From contig JBMNIG010000010.1 in NCBI GenBank assembly GCA_050950785.1, positions 78,348 through 142,347 of the forward strand: a stretch of 64,000 nt of DNA, in the 5' to 3' direction. Below the pieces are notes generated by a model. That model was not told where the DNA came from, searched no databases, and saw only the letters and a list, made by a program, of their open reading frames with translations. The position numbers were made by a program, and so were the translations under genes. The first letter of the stretch is position 1; every line of letters begins with the position of its first letter. The stretch is from JAAYOS01 sp050950785 (GTDB lineage Bacteria; Bacillota; Clostridia; Oscillospirales; JAAYOS01). Positions 9,146 through 17,012 of this stretch are shown here, in pieces.

Positions 9146-9421
9146 ATGATAATAGGTAAAAACCGCTTGAGGAGAATCACTTTATTTGCTATGGCAGTAC
9201 TGCTACCATTATTAGTGGCAGCTTGTAGCGGTTTTGGAAGGGATGACGTGGTCAATAAAGTGGCGAAATCGGTAGTATCGGAACCCCTAAAGGAAAGCGA
9301 TGAATACGAGGAGAAAGAAGCCAAACCGGAGAAATCGGAAAAAACGTATATTCAGCAGGAAATTAAGGAACGCGGGGAAAAAGAAAATAAAGCTGACTCG
9401 GCTGATACGGACAACAAATAG
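9146..9421 (+). CDS. Short lipoprotein
   Basis: 91 residues, ATG after ATAGGAGGAACAG. Signal peptide with lipobox (LLVAAC, Cys about residue 28), then a short, highly charged tail rich in Glu and Lys (residues 50-91), probably disordered or helical. No catalytic motif. Expected on the outer membrane face; function unknown. Confidence 0.65.
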   Translation: MIIGKNRLRRITLFAMAVLLPLLVAACSGFGRDDVVNKVAKSVVSEPLKESDEYEEKEAKPEKSEKTYIQQEIKERGEKENKADSADTDNK

Positions 9422-9530
9422 GACTAAGTAAAATTATGTTATTTCCGGGTGCATAGAATACTCAGTTGTTAGCCAGTATTTTGAACACCTTCAGTATGAA
9501 AAAACCCTGGTTATATATCATAAAAAGACA

Positions 9531-9560
9531 GATGCCATGCGGTCAAAACCGCATGGCATC
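9531..9560 (-). terminator. Terminator of tRNA-Leu
   Basis: 13-bp perfect stem (GATGCCATGCGGT / ACCGCATGGCATC) with loop CAAA. Read on the minus strand it is followed by TGTCTTTTTATG. Lies just downstream of the tRNA. Confidence 0.85.
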
Positions 9561-9576
9561 TAAATATATTTGATTT

Positions 9577-9660
9577 TGGTGCGGATGACAGGAATCGAAC
9601 CTGCACGTCAGGGACACTAGATCCTAAGTCTAGCGCGTCTGCCAGTTCCGCCACATCCGC
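9577..9660 (-). tRNA. tRNA-Leu (anticodon UAG)
   Basis: Minus-strand cloverleaf of 84 bases including encoded CCA (9577-9579). Acceptor GCGGATG pairs with CATCCGC; anticodon stem CTAGA/TCTAG with loop CTTAGGA gives UAG; a long class II variable arm and T-loop GGTTCGATTCC are present. A promoter (9688-9716) and terminator (9531-9560) flank it. Confidence 0.97.
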
Positions 9661-9687
9661 GTATCGTTCGCCATAAAGTGCTTTTCT

Positions 9688-9716
9688 ATGTTAGCACAAC
9701 GCGAGCCGAATGTCAA
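9688..9716 (-). promoter_or_regulatory. Sigma-A-type promoter for tRNA-Leu
   Basis: On the minus strand TTGACA (9716-9711), 17-base spacer, TAACAT (9693-9688), about 28 bases before the tRNA. Confidence 0.8.
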
Positions 9717-9953
9717 CAAATTCGAGCGGCAAGTTGAACTGGGAAAACTTGATAGTAACTTCAGTGGATTCCGCAAGTTGATTCCATAGTAGAATTAAAC
9801 TGAATAATCTTGTTCATCTTTTGAAAATTGGAAAATCAATGCTGCGTCTATGCTATATGGCGGAATGGTAAGTATTCTATCTTTACGAAAGACTTTATAA
9901 AAGAGATAGAGTAGTAGCAAAAATTGCATTGTGGAAAAATGGCATTACACGTT

Positions 9954-10604
9954 TTATCTATATTCGGTAGCAAGTGACTTACTGTACGATTTCCGACGAT
10001 AAATAAGAAGGTAGAGCAAATAACCGATTCCCGAGCCCATTATAACGTCAACGATCGAATGCTGCTTTACAAAAACAGTGGACATACAGATAATGATCAT
10101 CAGAGCAAATGAAGACCAAACGACCCATCGTCTTTTTCTAAGTGAACCATAGTCAGCGATAGAAACATGAGTTGCTATAGACATCAACACATGTAAGCTG
10201 GGAGCTGAGTTGACCGGACTATCTTTCAAGTATGTAAATGCCACCCAATTTCCAAACAAATTGTCTGGCAACACTGAAGGTCTAAGAAATATGCCGTTTG
10301 GATATATCATGTAGACAATGTTTGCAATGGTGAAGGACAGTACCGAGAACATCATCAGTTTGCAGAAGCTTTCATATGATTTAAAGTAAAAATAAATCAT
10401 AGGGGTGGCTTGATACAAATACCATATGTAATAAGGGACGATGAATGCAGGCACAAATGGTATCAGGTCATCAAAACGAGAATACATATAATGGCTTGGT
10501 ACCCTGATTTCGCCCTCTATTAGAAAAAACCAAACATTGACCAGACCGAAAAGCCCAAGCAGAATATTCATTGTATACTTTTGTCTTTTGGTGCTATGTA
10601 ACAT
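9954..10604 (-). CDS. PAP2-superfamily membrane phosphatase
   Basis: 216 residues, about six transmembrane helices. The PAP2 signature is present: SAPSLHVLMSIATHV (motif C2, SxxLH) and KQHSIVDVIMGSGIGYL (motif C3, HSxxDV). The first motif, normally KxxxxxxRP, is not obvious, as in the inositol-phosphotransferase-like (Aur1-type) branch. Such enzymes hydrolyse or transfer phosphate groups of lipid or polyprenyl phosphates at the outer membrane face; the substrate here is unknown. GGAGGTAT precedes the ATG at 10604. Single gene, transcribed away from dnaX. Confidence 0.75.
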   Translation of the reverse strand: MLHSTKRQKYTMNILLGLFGLVNVWFFLIEGEIRVPSHYMYSRFDDLIPFVPAFIVPYYIWYLYQATPMIYFYFKSYESFCKLMMFSVLSFTIANIVYMIYPNGIFLRPSVLPDNLFGNWVAFTYLKDSPVNSAPSLHVLMSIATHVSIADYGSLRKRRWVVWSSFALMIIICMSTVFVKQHSIVDVIMGSGIGYLLYLLIYRRKSYSKSLATEYR

Positions 10605-10888
10605 CTATACCTCCCAAACTTCCTTGATAAATCTATCTTTTATGTTTTTGACCTTTAGCAATTATAAGCAAATCATTAGCAGCTATTAGAAGAAAATCGA
10701 TATGAATACTGTAACGCTTGCGTATATCCTAAATGAATGCTAAAAGTGTAGTATGTGCTCGTAATGAGCCATGTCGAGCTCCAATAAGGATAGGATGATG
10801 CTCAAATTATTGAGAAAAGCACAAATAATATAATAAAGTCAAAATGTAAACTCTTTATAAACAAACCATAAACAAAAACATAAAAAGA

Positions 10889-10917
10889 TTGATTCGCACA
10901 AAGGTTCGTGTTATAAT
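10889..10917 (+). promoter_or_regulatory. Promoter for SRP RNA
   Basis: TTGATT (10889-10894), 17-base spacer, TATAAT (10912-10917); predicted transcription start near 10924, about 27 bases before the first SRP stem. Confidence 0.85.
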
Positions 10918-10950
10918 AAACCCCGACAACAGATGACTATACGCCATATG

Positions 10951-11228
10951 GCAAGACCGCACTAGCCGGGGAAGCAGCGGCTCCCTGTACCTGCAATCCG
11001 CTATAGCAGGGGTGAGTTCCCGCCCCCGGGTTTTGCGAGTTTCTGTCTGCCCCATGCAAGAGGTGTTGAGGATCCGGTCCTGCGCAATCTGAGCCCGTGA
11101 ACCATGTCAGGCGGGGAACCGAGCAGCATTAAGCGGTGTCTTCAGGTGTGCCGCGGGGAAGCTGTGTCTGAGCTGATTGCATGGGTAACGGGAGGTTCGC
11201 AGATTCAAAGGCGGGTGTGCGGTCTTGC
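10951..11228 (+). ncRNA. ffs: Signal recognition particle RNA, large bacterial (Alu-containing) type
   Basis: Ends pair: GCAAGACCGCAC (10951-10962) with GTGCGGTCTTGC (11217-11228). The Alu-domain word CCTGTACCTGCAATCCGCT matches the Bacillus-type scRNA, and the S-domain apical loop GTCAGG..GGGGAACCGAGCAGCA is the conserved Ffh binding site. About 278 bases, as in Bacillus and Clostridium, and in the usual position just upstream of dnaX. Role: RNA scaffold of the signal recognition particle, targeting membrane and secreted proteins. Confidence 0.95.
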
Positions 11229-11268
11229 GATATGGTGTATTTCTACTCATAGTTACGGAGGCGGGGTC

Positions 11269-12993
11269 ATGTATCAGGCGCTATACAGAAAGTGGCGTCC
11301 GATGGTTTTCTCGGATGTTGTCGGACAGCGCCACGTAACCGATACGTTACGTAAGCAAATTGAAACAAATCGCCTGTCCCACGCATACTTGTTTACAGGT
11401 ACACGGGGTACAGGAAAAACAACATGCGCGAAAATACTTGCTAAGGCCGCAAACTGTCTCGATCCAATCGGTGGCGAACCATGCAATAAGTGCTCTTCTT
11501 GCATTGGTATCAACAACGGATCTATCACAGATGTAAGCGAAATTGACGCCGCATCATACACCGGAGTTGATAATATACGCGCTATCCGTGACGAAACGGC
11601 TTATTCGCCTTCCGAAGCGAAGATGCGTGTATATATTATAGACGAGTGTCATATGCTGACATCCGGAGCCAATAACGCACTGCTTAAGACTCTGGAAGAG
11701 CCGCCGTCGCACGTTCTATTTATTCTGGCTACAACTGAACTAAATAAAGTTCCTGCCACGATCCTATCTCGCTGTCAGCTCTTTACATTCAGAAGACTGC
11801 AGCCGGAGGATATTGCGATCCGCATTAAGGAAATAGCAGCGGCTGAAAAAATACCTTTAGAAGCTGATGCAGCGGAACTCCTTGCAAGAATTGCCGATGG
11901 CGCGCTACGAGATGCAATATCTATGCTAGACCAGTGCGCCGCATCGACCTCAGGAACAATAGGAACCGAACAAGTCCTCTCGGTAATTGGTCTTTCAACG
12001 GCTTCGGAGACTTTGAAGCTTGCTAGCGCATTGGCCACAGGTGATTCGGGTACAGCGTTGAACATGCTGTCTGAAATGTATGCTAATGGTAAAGATCTTG
12101 CGGCTGTTCTAAATGAACTTGCCATGCTTTTGCGTGATCTATTAATATTAAAGACTACAAACAACAGCAGGCTCCTGCTCGGAAATTACGATAAGAGCGA
12201 AATCGAGAGCATTGACATTAGCCGTATAAGGCTGATGAGCATGATAAATACAATACAGGACACTCTAGCCGGCATGAAGCAAAGCCCAAACCGCCGGGTC
12301 GATGCCGAGCTTTGCCTTATAAAGCTATGCGACACAACACTGTCGGAAGGTTTTGAAGGTCTGGCTGCAAGAGTGGAGCATTTGGAGAACGCATACAGAA
12401 ATTTGGGGAGCGCAAAGGTGAGTTCATCATTTACATTTAATGAGCCGGATAAGGCGTCACGGTCATCACCTGCCCCCCTGCAAGCGAAACCTGATAACCC
12501 AAACCACAACAACAGTAACAATAAGAATGAGCCTAGCTTGAACAGTGCTGGCTCATCGTATCATAAAAAAGAACAGCACAACCAGGAAGCGAATGTTGGA
12601 TCTGCTCCTAGGTCCGTAGAAGCTGGCGAGGGTTCTAAAAATTCAGCTCAGCTTGGAGAGGCGCAGCTATGGGAGAGAATTCTACAGCAAGTCAAACCAA
12701 AGCTGGAGGTTTCCCAATTTTCTTTTCTGAGCACAATCAAAAAGCCCGTTTTGCAGGGATCCCGCCTATGCATCGTAACAGACTTGCCGGTTATGCAGAA
12801 TATTTTGAATAAACCTGAGATCACAAATGCTATTGGCGAAGCAGCAAGCATCATACTTGGGAAAAATATAAAGGCTGATATAATTGAGTCAGAAAGATTC
12901 AATTATAAGCAGACGAAGTTGAGCGATGATGATGCCCTTCAAAAACTTATTGAACGCCAAAACAAGTTTGATAATATAAAAGTTGATAATTGA
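11269..12993 (+). CDS. dnaX: DNA polymerase III subunit gamma/tau
   Basis: 574 residues from ATG 11269 (MYQALYRKWRP, the canonical N-terminus, after GGAGGCGGGG). A longer frame reaching back to 11104 lies inside the SRP RNA and is not used. AAA+ clamp-loader domain with Walker A GTRGTGKTT, zinc-binding cysteines (CLDPIGGEPCNKCSSC), Walker B IIDECHML, and sensor region TTELNKVPATILSRCQ; domain III follows to about residue 365, then an Asn/Ser-rich linker and the tau-type C-terminal domain (from about 475) that contacts the polymerase. Component of the replication clamp loader. Head of the dnaX-ybaB-recR set, with ybaB beginning 30 bases after its stop. Confidence 0.95.
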   Translation: MYQALYRKWRPMVFSDVVGQRHVTDTLRKQIETNRLSHAYLFTGTRGTGKTTCAKILAKAANCLDPIGGEPCNKCSSCIGINNGSITDVSEIDAASYTGVDNIRAIRDETAYSPSEAKMRVYIIDECHMLTSGANNALLKTLEEPPSHVLFILATTELNKVPATILSRCQLFTFRRLQPEDIAIRIKEIAAAEKIPLEADAAELLARIADGALRDAISMLDQCAASTSGTIGTEQVLSVIGLSTASETLKLASALATGDSGTALNMLSEMYANGKDLAAVLNELAMLLRDLLILKTTNNSRLLLGNYDKSEIESIDISRIRLMSMINTIQDTLAGMKQSPNRRVDAELCLIKLCDTTLSEGFEGLAARVEHLENAYRNLGSAKVSSSFTFNEPDKASRSSPAPLQAKPDNPNHNNSNNKNEPSLNSAGSSYHKKEQHNQEANVGSAPRSVEAGEGSKNSAQLGEAQLWERILQQVKPKLEVSQFSFLSTIKKPVLQGSRLCIVTDLPVMQNILNKPEITNAIGEAASIILGKNIKADIIESERFNYKQTKLSDDDALQKLIERQNKFDNIKVDN

Positions 12994-13022
12994 CATCAAT
13001 AATTCATGAAACGAGGGATATT

Positions 13023-13364
13023 ATGGCGAGAAAGTTTCCAAACATGCCAGGTGGCGGCCAAAATAAAAATATGATGAAGCAAATTCAGAAAATGCAGCAG
13101 GATATGCTAAACCTCCAACAGGAGATGGAGGAACGCACTTTCACATCTACCGCTGGCGGCGGAGTAGTCACTGCGACGGTTACAGGTAAGAAAGTGCTGA
13201 CATCCGTTGAAATAAAGCCGGAGGCAGTAGATCCTGATGATGTTGAAATGCTTCAGGATTTGATAGTAGCTGCTGTAAATGAAGCGATTCGAATAGCAGA
13301 GACCACTATGGAGGATGAGATGGCCCGCATTACAGGCGGAATGTCAATTCCCGGATTGTTCTAA
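13023..13364 (+). CDS. YbaB/EbfC-family nucleoid-associated protein
   Basis: 113 residues from ATG 13023 (MARKFPNMPGGG). An in-frame start at 12990 would overlap the dnaX stop and lacks a better ribosome binding site. Gly/Asn-rich N-terminus, coiled helix (KQIQKMQQDMLNLQQEMEE), then the family core (GGGVVTATVTGKKVLTSVEI and VAAVNEAIRIAE). Members form dimers that bind DNA without strong sequence preference; the gene is nearly always between dnaX and recR, as here. Confidence 0.93.
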   Translation: MARKFPNMPGGGQNKNMMKQIQKMQQDMLNLQQEMEERTFTSTAGGGVVTATVTGKKVLTSVEIKPEAVDPDDVEMLQDLIVAAVNEAIRIAETTMEDEMARITGGMSIPGLF

Positions 13365-13387
13365 TAGAGTCAAAAGGAAGTTAAAAC

Positions 13388-13987
13388 ATGCAATTTTTCC
13401 CCGCTCCGGTTGAAAATCTCATAGACCACTTTGCCCGTCTTCCCGGCATAGGGCGCAAGACGGCTCAAAGGCTTGCCTTCCACATTCTGTCCATGCCTGA
13501 ACAGGATGCAAAATCATTTGCCGAGGCACTTGTAGGTGCCAAGACGGAGGTCAAGTTGTGCCGGTCTTGTCAAAACCTTACGGTTGATGAGCTGTGTACG
13601 ATATGCTCGGCGCCGCGGCGGGACAAATCAACTATCTGCGTAGTTTCAGGTCCAAAGGACGTGGCCGCTATAGAGCGCACATGTGAATACAAAGGACTTT
13701 ACCATGTTCTTCATGGTGTCATATCACCTATGAACCACGTAAGTCCTGACGATATTCGTATCAAGGAACTACTTGCCCGTATAAACAGTGGCGAAGTACG
13801 CGAAGTAATTATGGCTACAAACCCTGATACAGAGGGTGAAGCTACTGCGTTGTACATCTCCAGACTTATTAGACCCTTTGATGTCAAAGTGACGCGTCTT
13901 GCCTATGGGATACCAATGGGCAGTCACCTGGAGTTTACCGACGAGGTTACTCTTGGCCGCGCACTCGAAGGACGCAGGGAAATCTAA
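13388..13987 (+). CDS. recR: Recombination mediator protein RecR
   Basis: 199 residues, the usual length. Helix-hairpin-helix (LPGIGRKTAQRLAFHIL), four-cysteine zinc finger (CRSCQNLTVDELCTIC), Toprim domain (ICVVSGPKDVAAIERT ... MATNPDTEGEATALYI) and a conserved C-terminal segment (RLAYGIPMGSHLEFTDEVTL). Acts with RecF and RecO to load RecA on gapped DNA. AGGAAG precedes the ATG; the gene ends before a long terminator. Confidence 0.97.
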   Translation: MQFFPAPVENLIDHFARLPGIGRKTAQRLAFHILSMPEQDAKSFAEALVGAKTEVKLCRSCQNLTVDELCTICSAPRRDKSTICVVSGPKDVAAIERTCEYKGLYHVLHGVISPMNHVSPDDIRIKELLARINSGEVREVIMATNPDTEGEATALYISRLIRPFDVKVTRLAYGIPMGSHLEFTDEVTLGRALEGRREI

Positions 13988-14000
13988 GTTTTGATTCATA

Positions 14001-14055
14001 AAACCATAGTGAAAAGGTAAGTGGATTACCTTGAAACTATGGTTTTTCGCTTTTT
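14001..14055 (+). terminator. Terminator of the dnaX-ybaB-recR operon
   Basis: Nested stem AAACCATAGT / ACTATGGTTT with inner AAGGTAA / TTACCTT, followed by TTTTTCGCTTTTT. Confidence 0.9.
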
Positions 14056-14132
14056 AATGGTTATTTTGGTTACCGTATTGTAGAATATTGTGAGTATTAT
14101 ACGATGTGTAGTATAATTTTTGGGGGTTGGGT

Positions 14133-14672
14133 ATGTCACTTAGGAATGGTATTTATATAATAACTGGAATAATGGCTTCAGGAAAATCCACTGTTGCGCA
14201 ATTACTAGCAGAGCAGTTTGAAAAAGGCGTTCATGTACGCGGGGATATATTTCGGCGGATGATTGTAAGTGGAAGGGCCGAGATGACACCCGAACATTCT
14301 CAACTGGCTTTTGAGCAGTTGACGCTTCGCTATAGGATTGCAGCAGAAGTGGCTCAGATGTATTTCGATGCAGGGTTTTCCGTAGTTGTTCAGGATAATT
14401 ATTTGGGGAAGAATGCGCAGATTTTTATCGGTCAATTTGAATCGAAGCCGGCTTATTTAATAACCTTGAACCCAAGTGTTGACGCGGTAAAAGAAAGGGA
14501 AAGAACTCGAAACAAGAAAGGCTATACTTCGTGGGACGTTGAATCACTTCACGATGCGTTGGTCAATGAAAATCCCCGAATTGGTCTATGGATAGATTCG
14601 ACACATATGACACCTGAAGAAACGGTGGCAGAGATCGTAAAGCGTGCTGAAGCTGAGGCGAGGATTTTGTAA
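14133..14672 (+). CDS. P-loop kinase / phosphotransferase-like AAA protein
   Basis: 179 residues from ATG 14133, with GGGGG 6 bases upstream (TTG 14127 is in frame but overlaps it). N-terminal Walker A ITGIMASGKST, then a substrate-binding HVRGDIFRRMI segment, an aspartate in VVVQDNYLG, and an arginine-rich lid (VKERERTRNKKGY). The fold resembles chloramphenicol phosphotransferase/shikimate-kinase-like small-molecule kinases. The substrate cannot be told from sequence. Single gene after the recR terminator. Confidence 0.7.
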   Translation: MSLRNGIYIITGIMASGKSTVAQLLAEQFEKGVHVRGDIFRRMIVSGRAEMTPEHSQLAFEQLTLRYRIAAEVAQMYFDAGFSVVVQDNYLGKNAQIFIGQFESKPAYLITLNPSVDAVKERERTRNKKGYTSWDVESLHDALVNENPRIGLWIDSTHMTPEETVAEIVKRAEAEARIL

Positions 14673-14923
14673 TCATGTGTTGAAATTAAAGTCTGTTTTG
14701 AACTTTTAAAGCGGGCTTTTTGGTAGAGTATGTTAAATGGCCAGGAGCAACTCTCGCCATTAAAGAAAAATACCGGGCGTTTTTATGAAAAGATCAGAAT
14801 ATGCTTTAGCAAGTGTTTTCAAAGAAAACGATAACTGGCATGAAAACATAGTTTGTTGGGTTATGGAAGCCCTCCAAACCATGTTTTTGTGCGCCTCACT
14901 TGTCGATTATCAATAAATAATTG

Positions 14924-14970
14924 TTGACAAACAACATGTGTGAAATTATAATGTGATCGATAAGATATCG
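14924..14970 (+). promoter_or_regulatory. Strong promoter with palindromic operator candidate
   Basis: TTGACA (14924-14929), 17-base spacer, TATAAT (14947-14952): a consensus promoter. Directly downstream CGATA-AGA-TATCG (14958-14970) is an inverted repeat near the start point. It drives the DUF2975/HTH pair; autoregulation by the HTH protein is inferred. Confidence 0.7.
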
Positions 14971-14986
14971 AGGAGGGTTAATTGTT

Positions 14987-15466
14987 ATGAAGGTTGATAT
15001 CGCGTCCAAAATACTAAAAGCATTATTGATTTTATTTGCGCTAGGCGTAATTTTTGCCGGGGTATATGTTTTGCCGACTTTGGCCAATGAAATGGTGGAC
15101 ATATATCCGGAACTTGAGTATGCTAAGCTGCCCATACTTATTGCCTGTGAAATATTGCTGGGATTATTGATGACTGGGGTTGGTATTATAATGTACCTAT
15201 TAGTATTATTTGATCGTGGAAACACATTTAGCTTCAGATTTACTAAGGGCTTAGAAATATTAACTGCAATGTGCATTATAGCGACGATTGGTATAATGTT
15301 ATTGTTTGGTTATATGAAAACCTTTGGCGGCCCTGGTCCCTTGCCGAGTATGGTAATGGCTTGCTCAATAATTGTCATATGGATAATAGCAGCAGTGATT
15401 ATGTTGCTTAGGAGCATCGTCAAAAAGGCCATGGTGTATAAAGATGATTATGACTTGACTGTGTAG
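14987..15466 (+). CDS. DUF2975-type membrane protein
   Basis: 159 residues with four hydrophobic helices (about 10-30, 50-72, 88-108 and 122-142) and charged ends. The arrangement and the pairing with a downstream YozG-like HTH gene match DUF2975 proteins, which are of unknown function. SD GAGGAGGG precedes the ATG. The next gene starts with a GTG immediately behind the stop, so the two are translationally linked. Confidence 0.7.
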   Translation: MKVDIASKILKALLILFALGVIFAGVYVLPTLANEMVDIYPELEYAKLPILIACEILLGLLMTGVGIIMYLLVLFDRGNTFSFRFTKGLEILTAMCIIATIGIMLLFGYMKTFGGPGPLPSMVMACSIIVIWIIAAVIMLLRSIVKKAMVYKDDYDLTV

Positions 15467-15475
15467 GTGACGATT

Positions 15476-15682
15476 GTGATAAGAGTTAATTTGGACGTTA
15501 TGTTGGCAAAGAGAAAAATGAGTGTAAGTGAATTGAGCGAAAGGGTTGGAATCACGATTTCGAACATTTCCATATTGAAGAATGGCAAAGCAAAGGCAAT
15601 AAGGTTTAGCACCTTAGACGCAATATGCAAAGCGCTGGACTGTCAACCGGGGGATATATTAGAATACGAGAGTGAAAATTAA
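15476..15682 (+). CDS. Small Cro/C1-type HTH regulator (YozG-like)
   Basis: About 68 residues, nearly all HTH_26-type DNA-binding domain (VMLAKRKMSVSELSERVG, ILKNGKAKAIRFSTLDAICK, then CQPGDILEYE). GTG 15476 is favoured because TAGGTGA lies 8 bases upstream and MIRVNLDVML is the family-typical beginning; GTG 15467, adjacent to the preceding stop, is the alternative. Partner of the DUF2975 gene and probable repressor of their common promoter. Confidence 0.85.
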   Translation: MIRVNLDVMLAKRKMSVSELSERVGITISNISILKNGKAKAIRFSTLDAICKALDCQPGDILEYESEN

Positions 15683-15702
15683 AGCTATCTCACGATGCTA
15701 TT

Positions 15703-15746
15703 GCGACCATTATCGGTAGCAGTGCCGCTATAATGGTTGCTTTTTT
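15703..15746 (+). terminator. Terminator of the DUF2975/HTH operon
   Basis: GCGACCATTAT (15703-15713) pairs with ATAATGGTTGC (15730-15740), then six T. Confidence 0.9.
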
Positions 15747-16015
15747 ATGTCCTTTTTCATGAAGCCATCACCTGAAAACGCTTATTAGGAAAATTATATA
15801 TGCAATACCAAGTTACATCCAGAAGCATTAAATAACTTACGGGAAAATATATTTATTTTACTGAGTTTTTGTGAGATAATGGTTATAAAATATTAGAGAC
15901 AACTCATTGAGGATAAATCTTTGAAATGTGAGGTTGTTCACATTGGAAAAGAACTTACTTATTGATACAAGAAGGCATTGAAACAAGTCTATAAGTTTAT
16001 ACGTAAGGTATATGT

Positions 16016-16471
16016 ATGGTGATATGTATGTCAAAAATTTGCATTAGGGCAGCTAAAATATCCGATTATCATGATATATTCATGTTGAACCAGGATCTTG
16101 GATATTATTATCCTGAGGAAAAAGTTAAGGACAGGATTGCATACATAACCGAAAACACAAAAGATGTTATTTTTGTCGCAGAACTCGCTGGAGAGGTAGT
16201 CGGCTATATCCACGGAAGTCCATATGAGAATCTATATAATGACCCGCAAGTCAATATTATGGCTTTCGTGGTAAAAGAAAGGTATAGAAAAAGCGGTATA
16301 GGAAGCGACTTGATCAATACCCTTGAAACGTGGGCAAAAGAGAACGGGTTTAACGGGATGAGATTGGTATCCGGATTTGACAGGCTGGATGCTCATAGGT
16401 TCTATCAAAATCATGGCTACATCTTCAGAAAAAATCAAAAGAATTTTATCAAGTCTTTTAATATAGACTAG
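16016..16471 (+). CDS. GNAT-family N-acetyltransferase
   Basis: About 150 residues covering one GNAT domain: IRAAKISDYHDIFML (beta1-alpha1), FVAELAGEVVGYIHG (beta2-3), and the acetyl-CoA-binding VKERYRKSGIGSDLINTLE (V-x-x-x-x-R-x-x-G-I-G/A) followed by RFYQNHGYIFR. Transfers acetyl from acetyl-CoA to an amine; substrate unknown. AAGG lies 8 bases before ATG 16016; ATG 16028 is an alternative start. Stands alone. Confidence 0.85.
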   Translation: MVICMSKICIRAAKISDYHDIFMLNQDLGYYYPEEKVKDRIAYITENTKDVIFVAELAGEVVGYIHGSPYENLYNDPQVNIMAFVVKERYRKSGIGSDLINTLETWAKENGFNGMRLVSGFDRLDAHRFYQNHGYIFRKNQKNFIKSFNID

Positions 16472-16582
16472 ATATAGGGTAAAACGAAAACTGCTGCGGT
16501 TCTATACATATCTCAAAAAATATAAAGGATCAGTCATATAAGCAATGTAGTAAAATAGATGCTATTATTAATATGAAAGGAA

Positions 16583-16951
16583 GTGGTCAAAATCAGGTTT
16601 TTCAAGACCATGTTATTTCTTGCGATTGTAATTGTTATACTTGCATTATTAACTTCTTTTTGGTCCCACATGAAGCTGGAAGTGACAAATCCTTTGGCAA
16701 GCGGACGTGGCTTGTTCAAAATACTCTTTACCAACACCGAATATGTTGAAATACAGGAGTCGCCGCGTGTTATACTGGCGAAACCTGATAATGCCTTTGA
16801 TCTGTTGCTCAAAAAAATGCAAGATGAGGGATATACCCATATTGAAGAAGAAACTTTGGGAAGTATGCGGGTTTTTGAAAAGGATGGCAAGAGGGAGAGG
16901 TTATTCATCTCAACTAATAAATATTTCTCTAAATGGATATGGGAAAAGTAG
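16583..16951 (+). CDS. Small membrane-anchored protein of unknown function
   Basis: 122 residues: one N-terminal signal-anchor helix (about residues 8-27, MLFLAIVIVILALL) and a soluble domain of about 90 residues ending FSKWIWEK. GTG 16583 is the only useful start and lies very close to its AAAGGA, so initiation may be weak or the start may be misread. No family recognised. Promoter region 16500-16575 shows nothing definite. Confidence 0.55.
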   Translation: MVKIRFFKTMLFLAIVIVILALLTSFWSHMKLEVTNPLASGRGLFKILFTNTEYVEIQESPRVILAKPDNAFDLLLKKMQDEGYTHIEEETLGSMRVFEKDGKRERLFISTNKYFSKWIWEK

Positions 16952-17012
16952 TACATAATATGTGGCTTGTACTTTAGTGAAAACATAGTATACAAAGGTG
17001 GTATAAACAGAT

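Noticed and set aside
14785..14916. 43-codon plus-strand frame (MKRSEYALASVFKENDNWHE...)
   Set aside because: Composition is acceptable but only a weak SD-like CGGGCG is present and the strong promoter for the next operon lies at its end; not supported enough to call.
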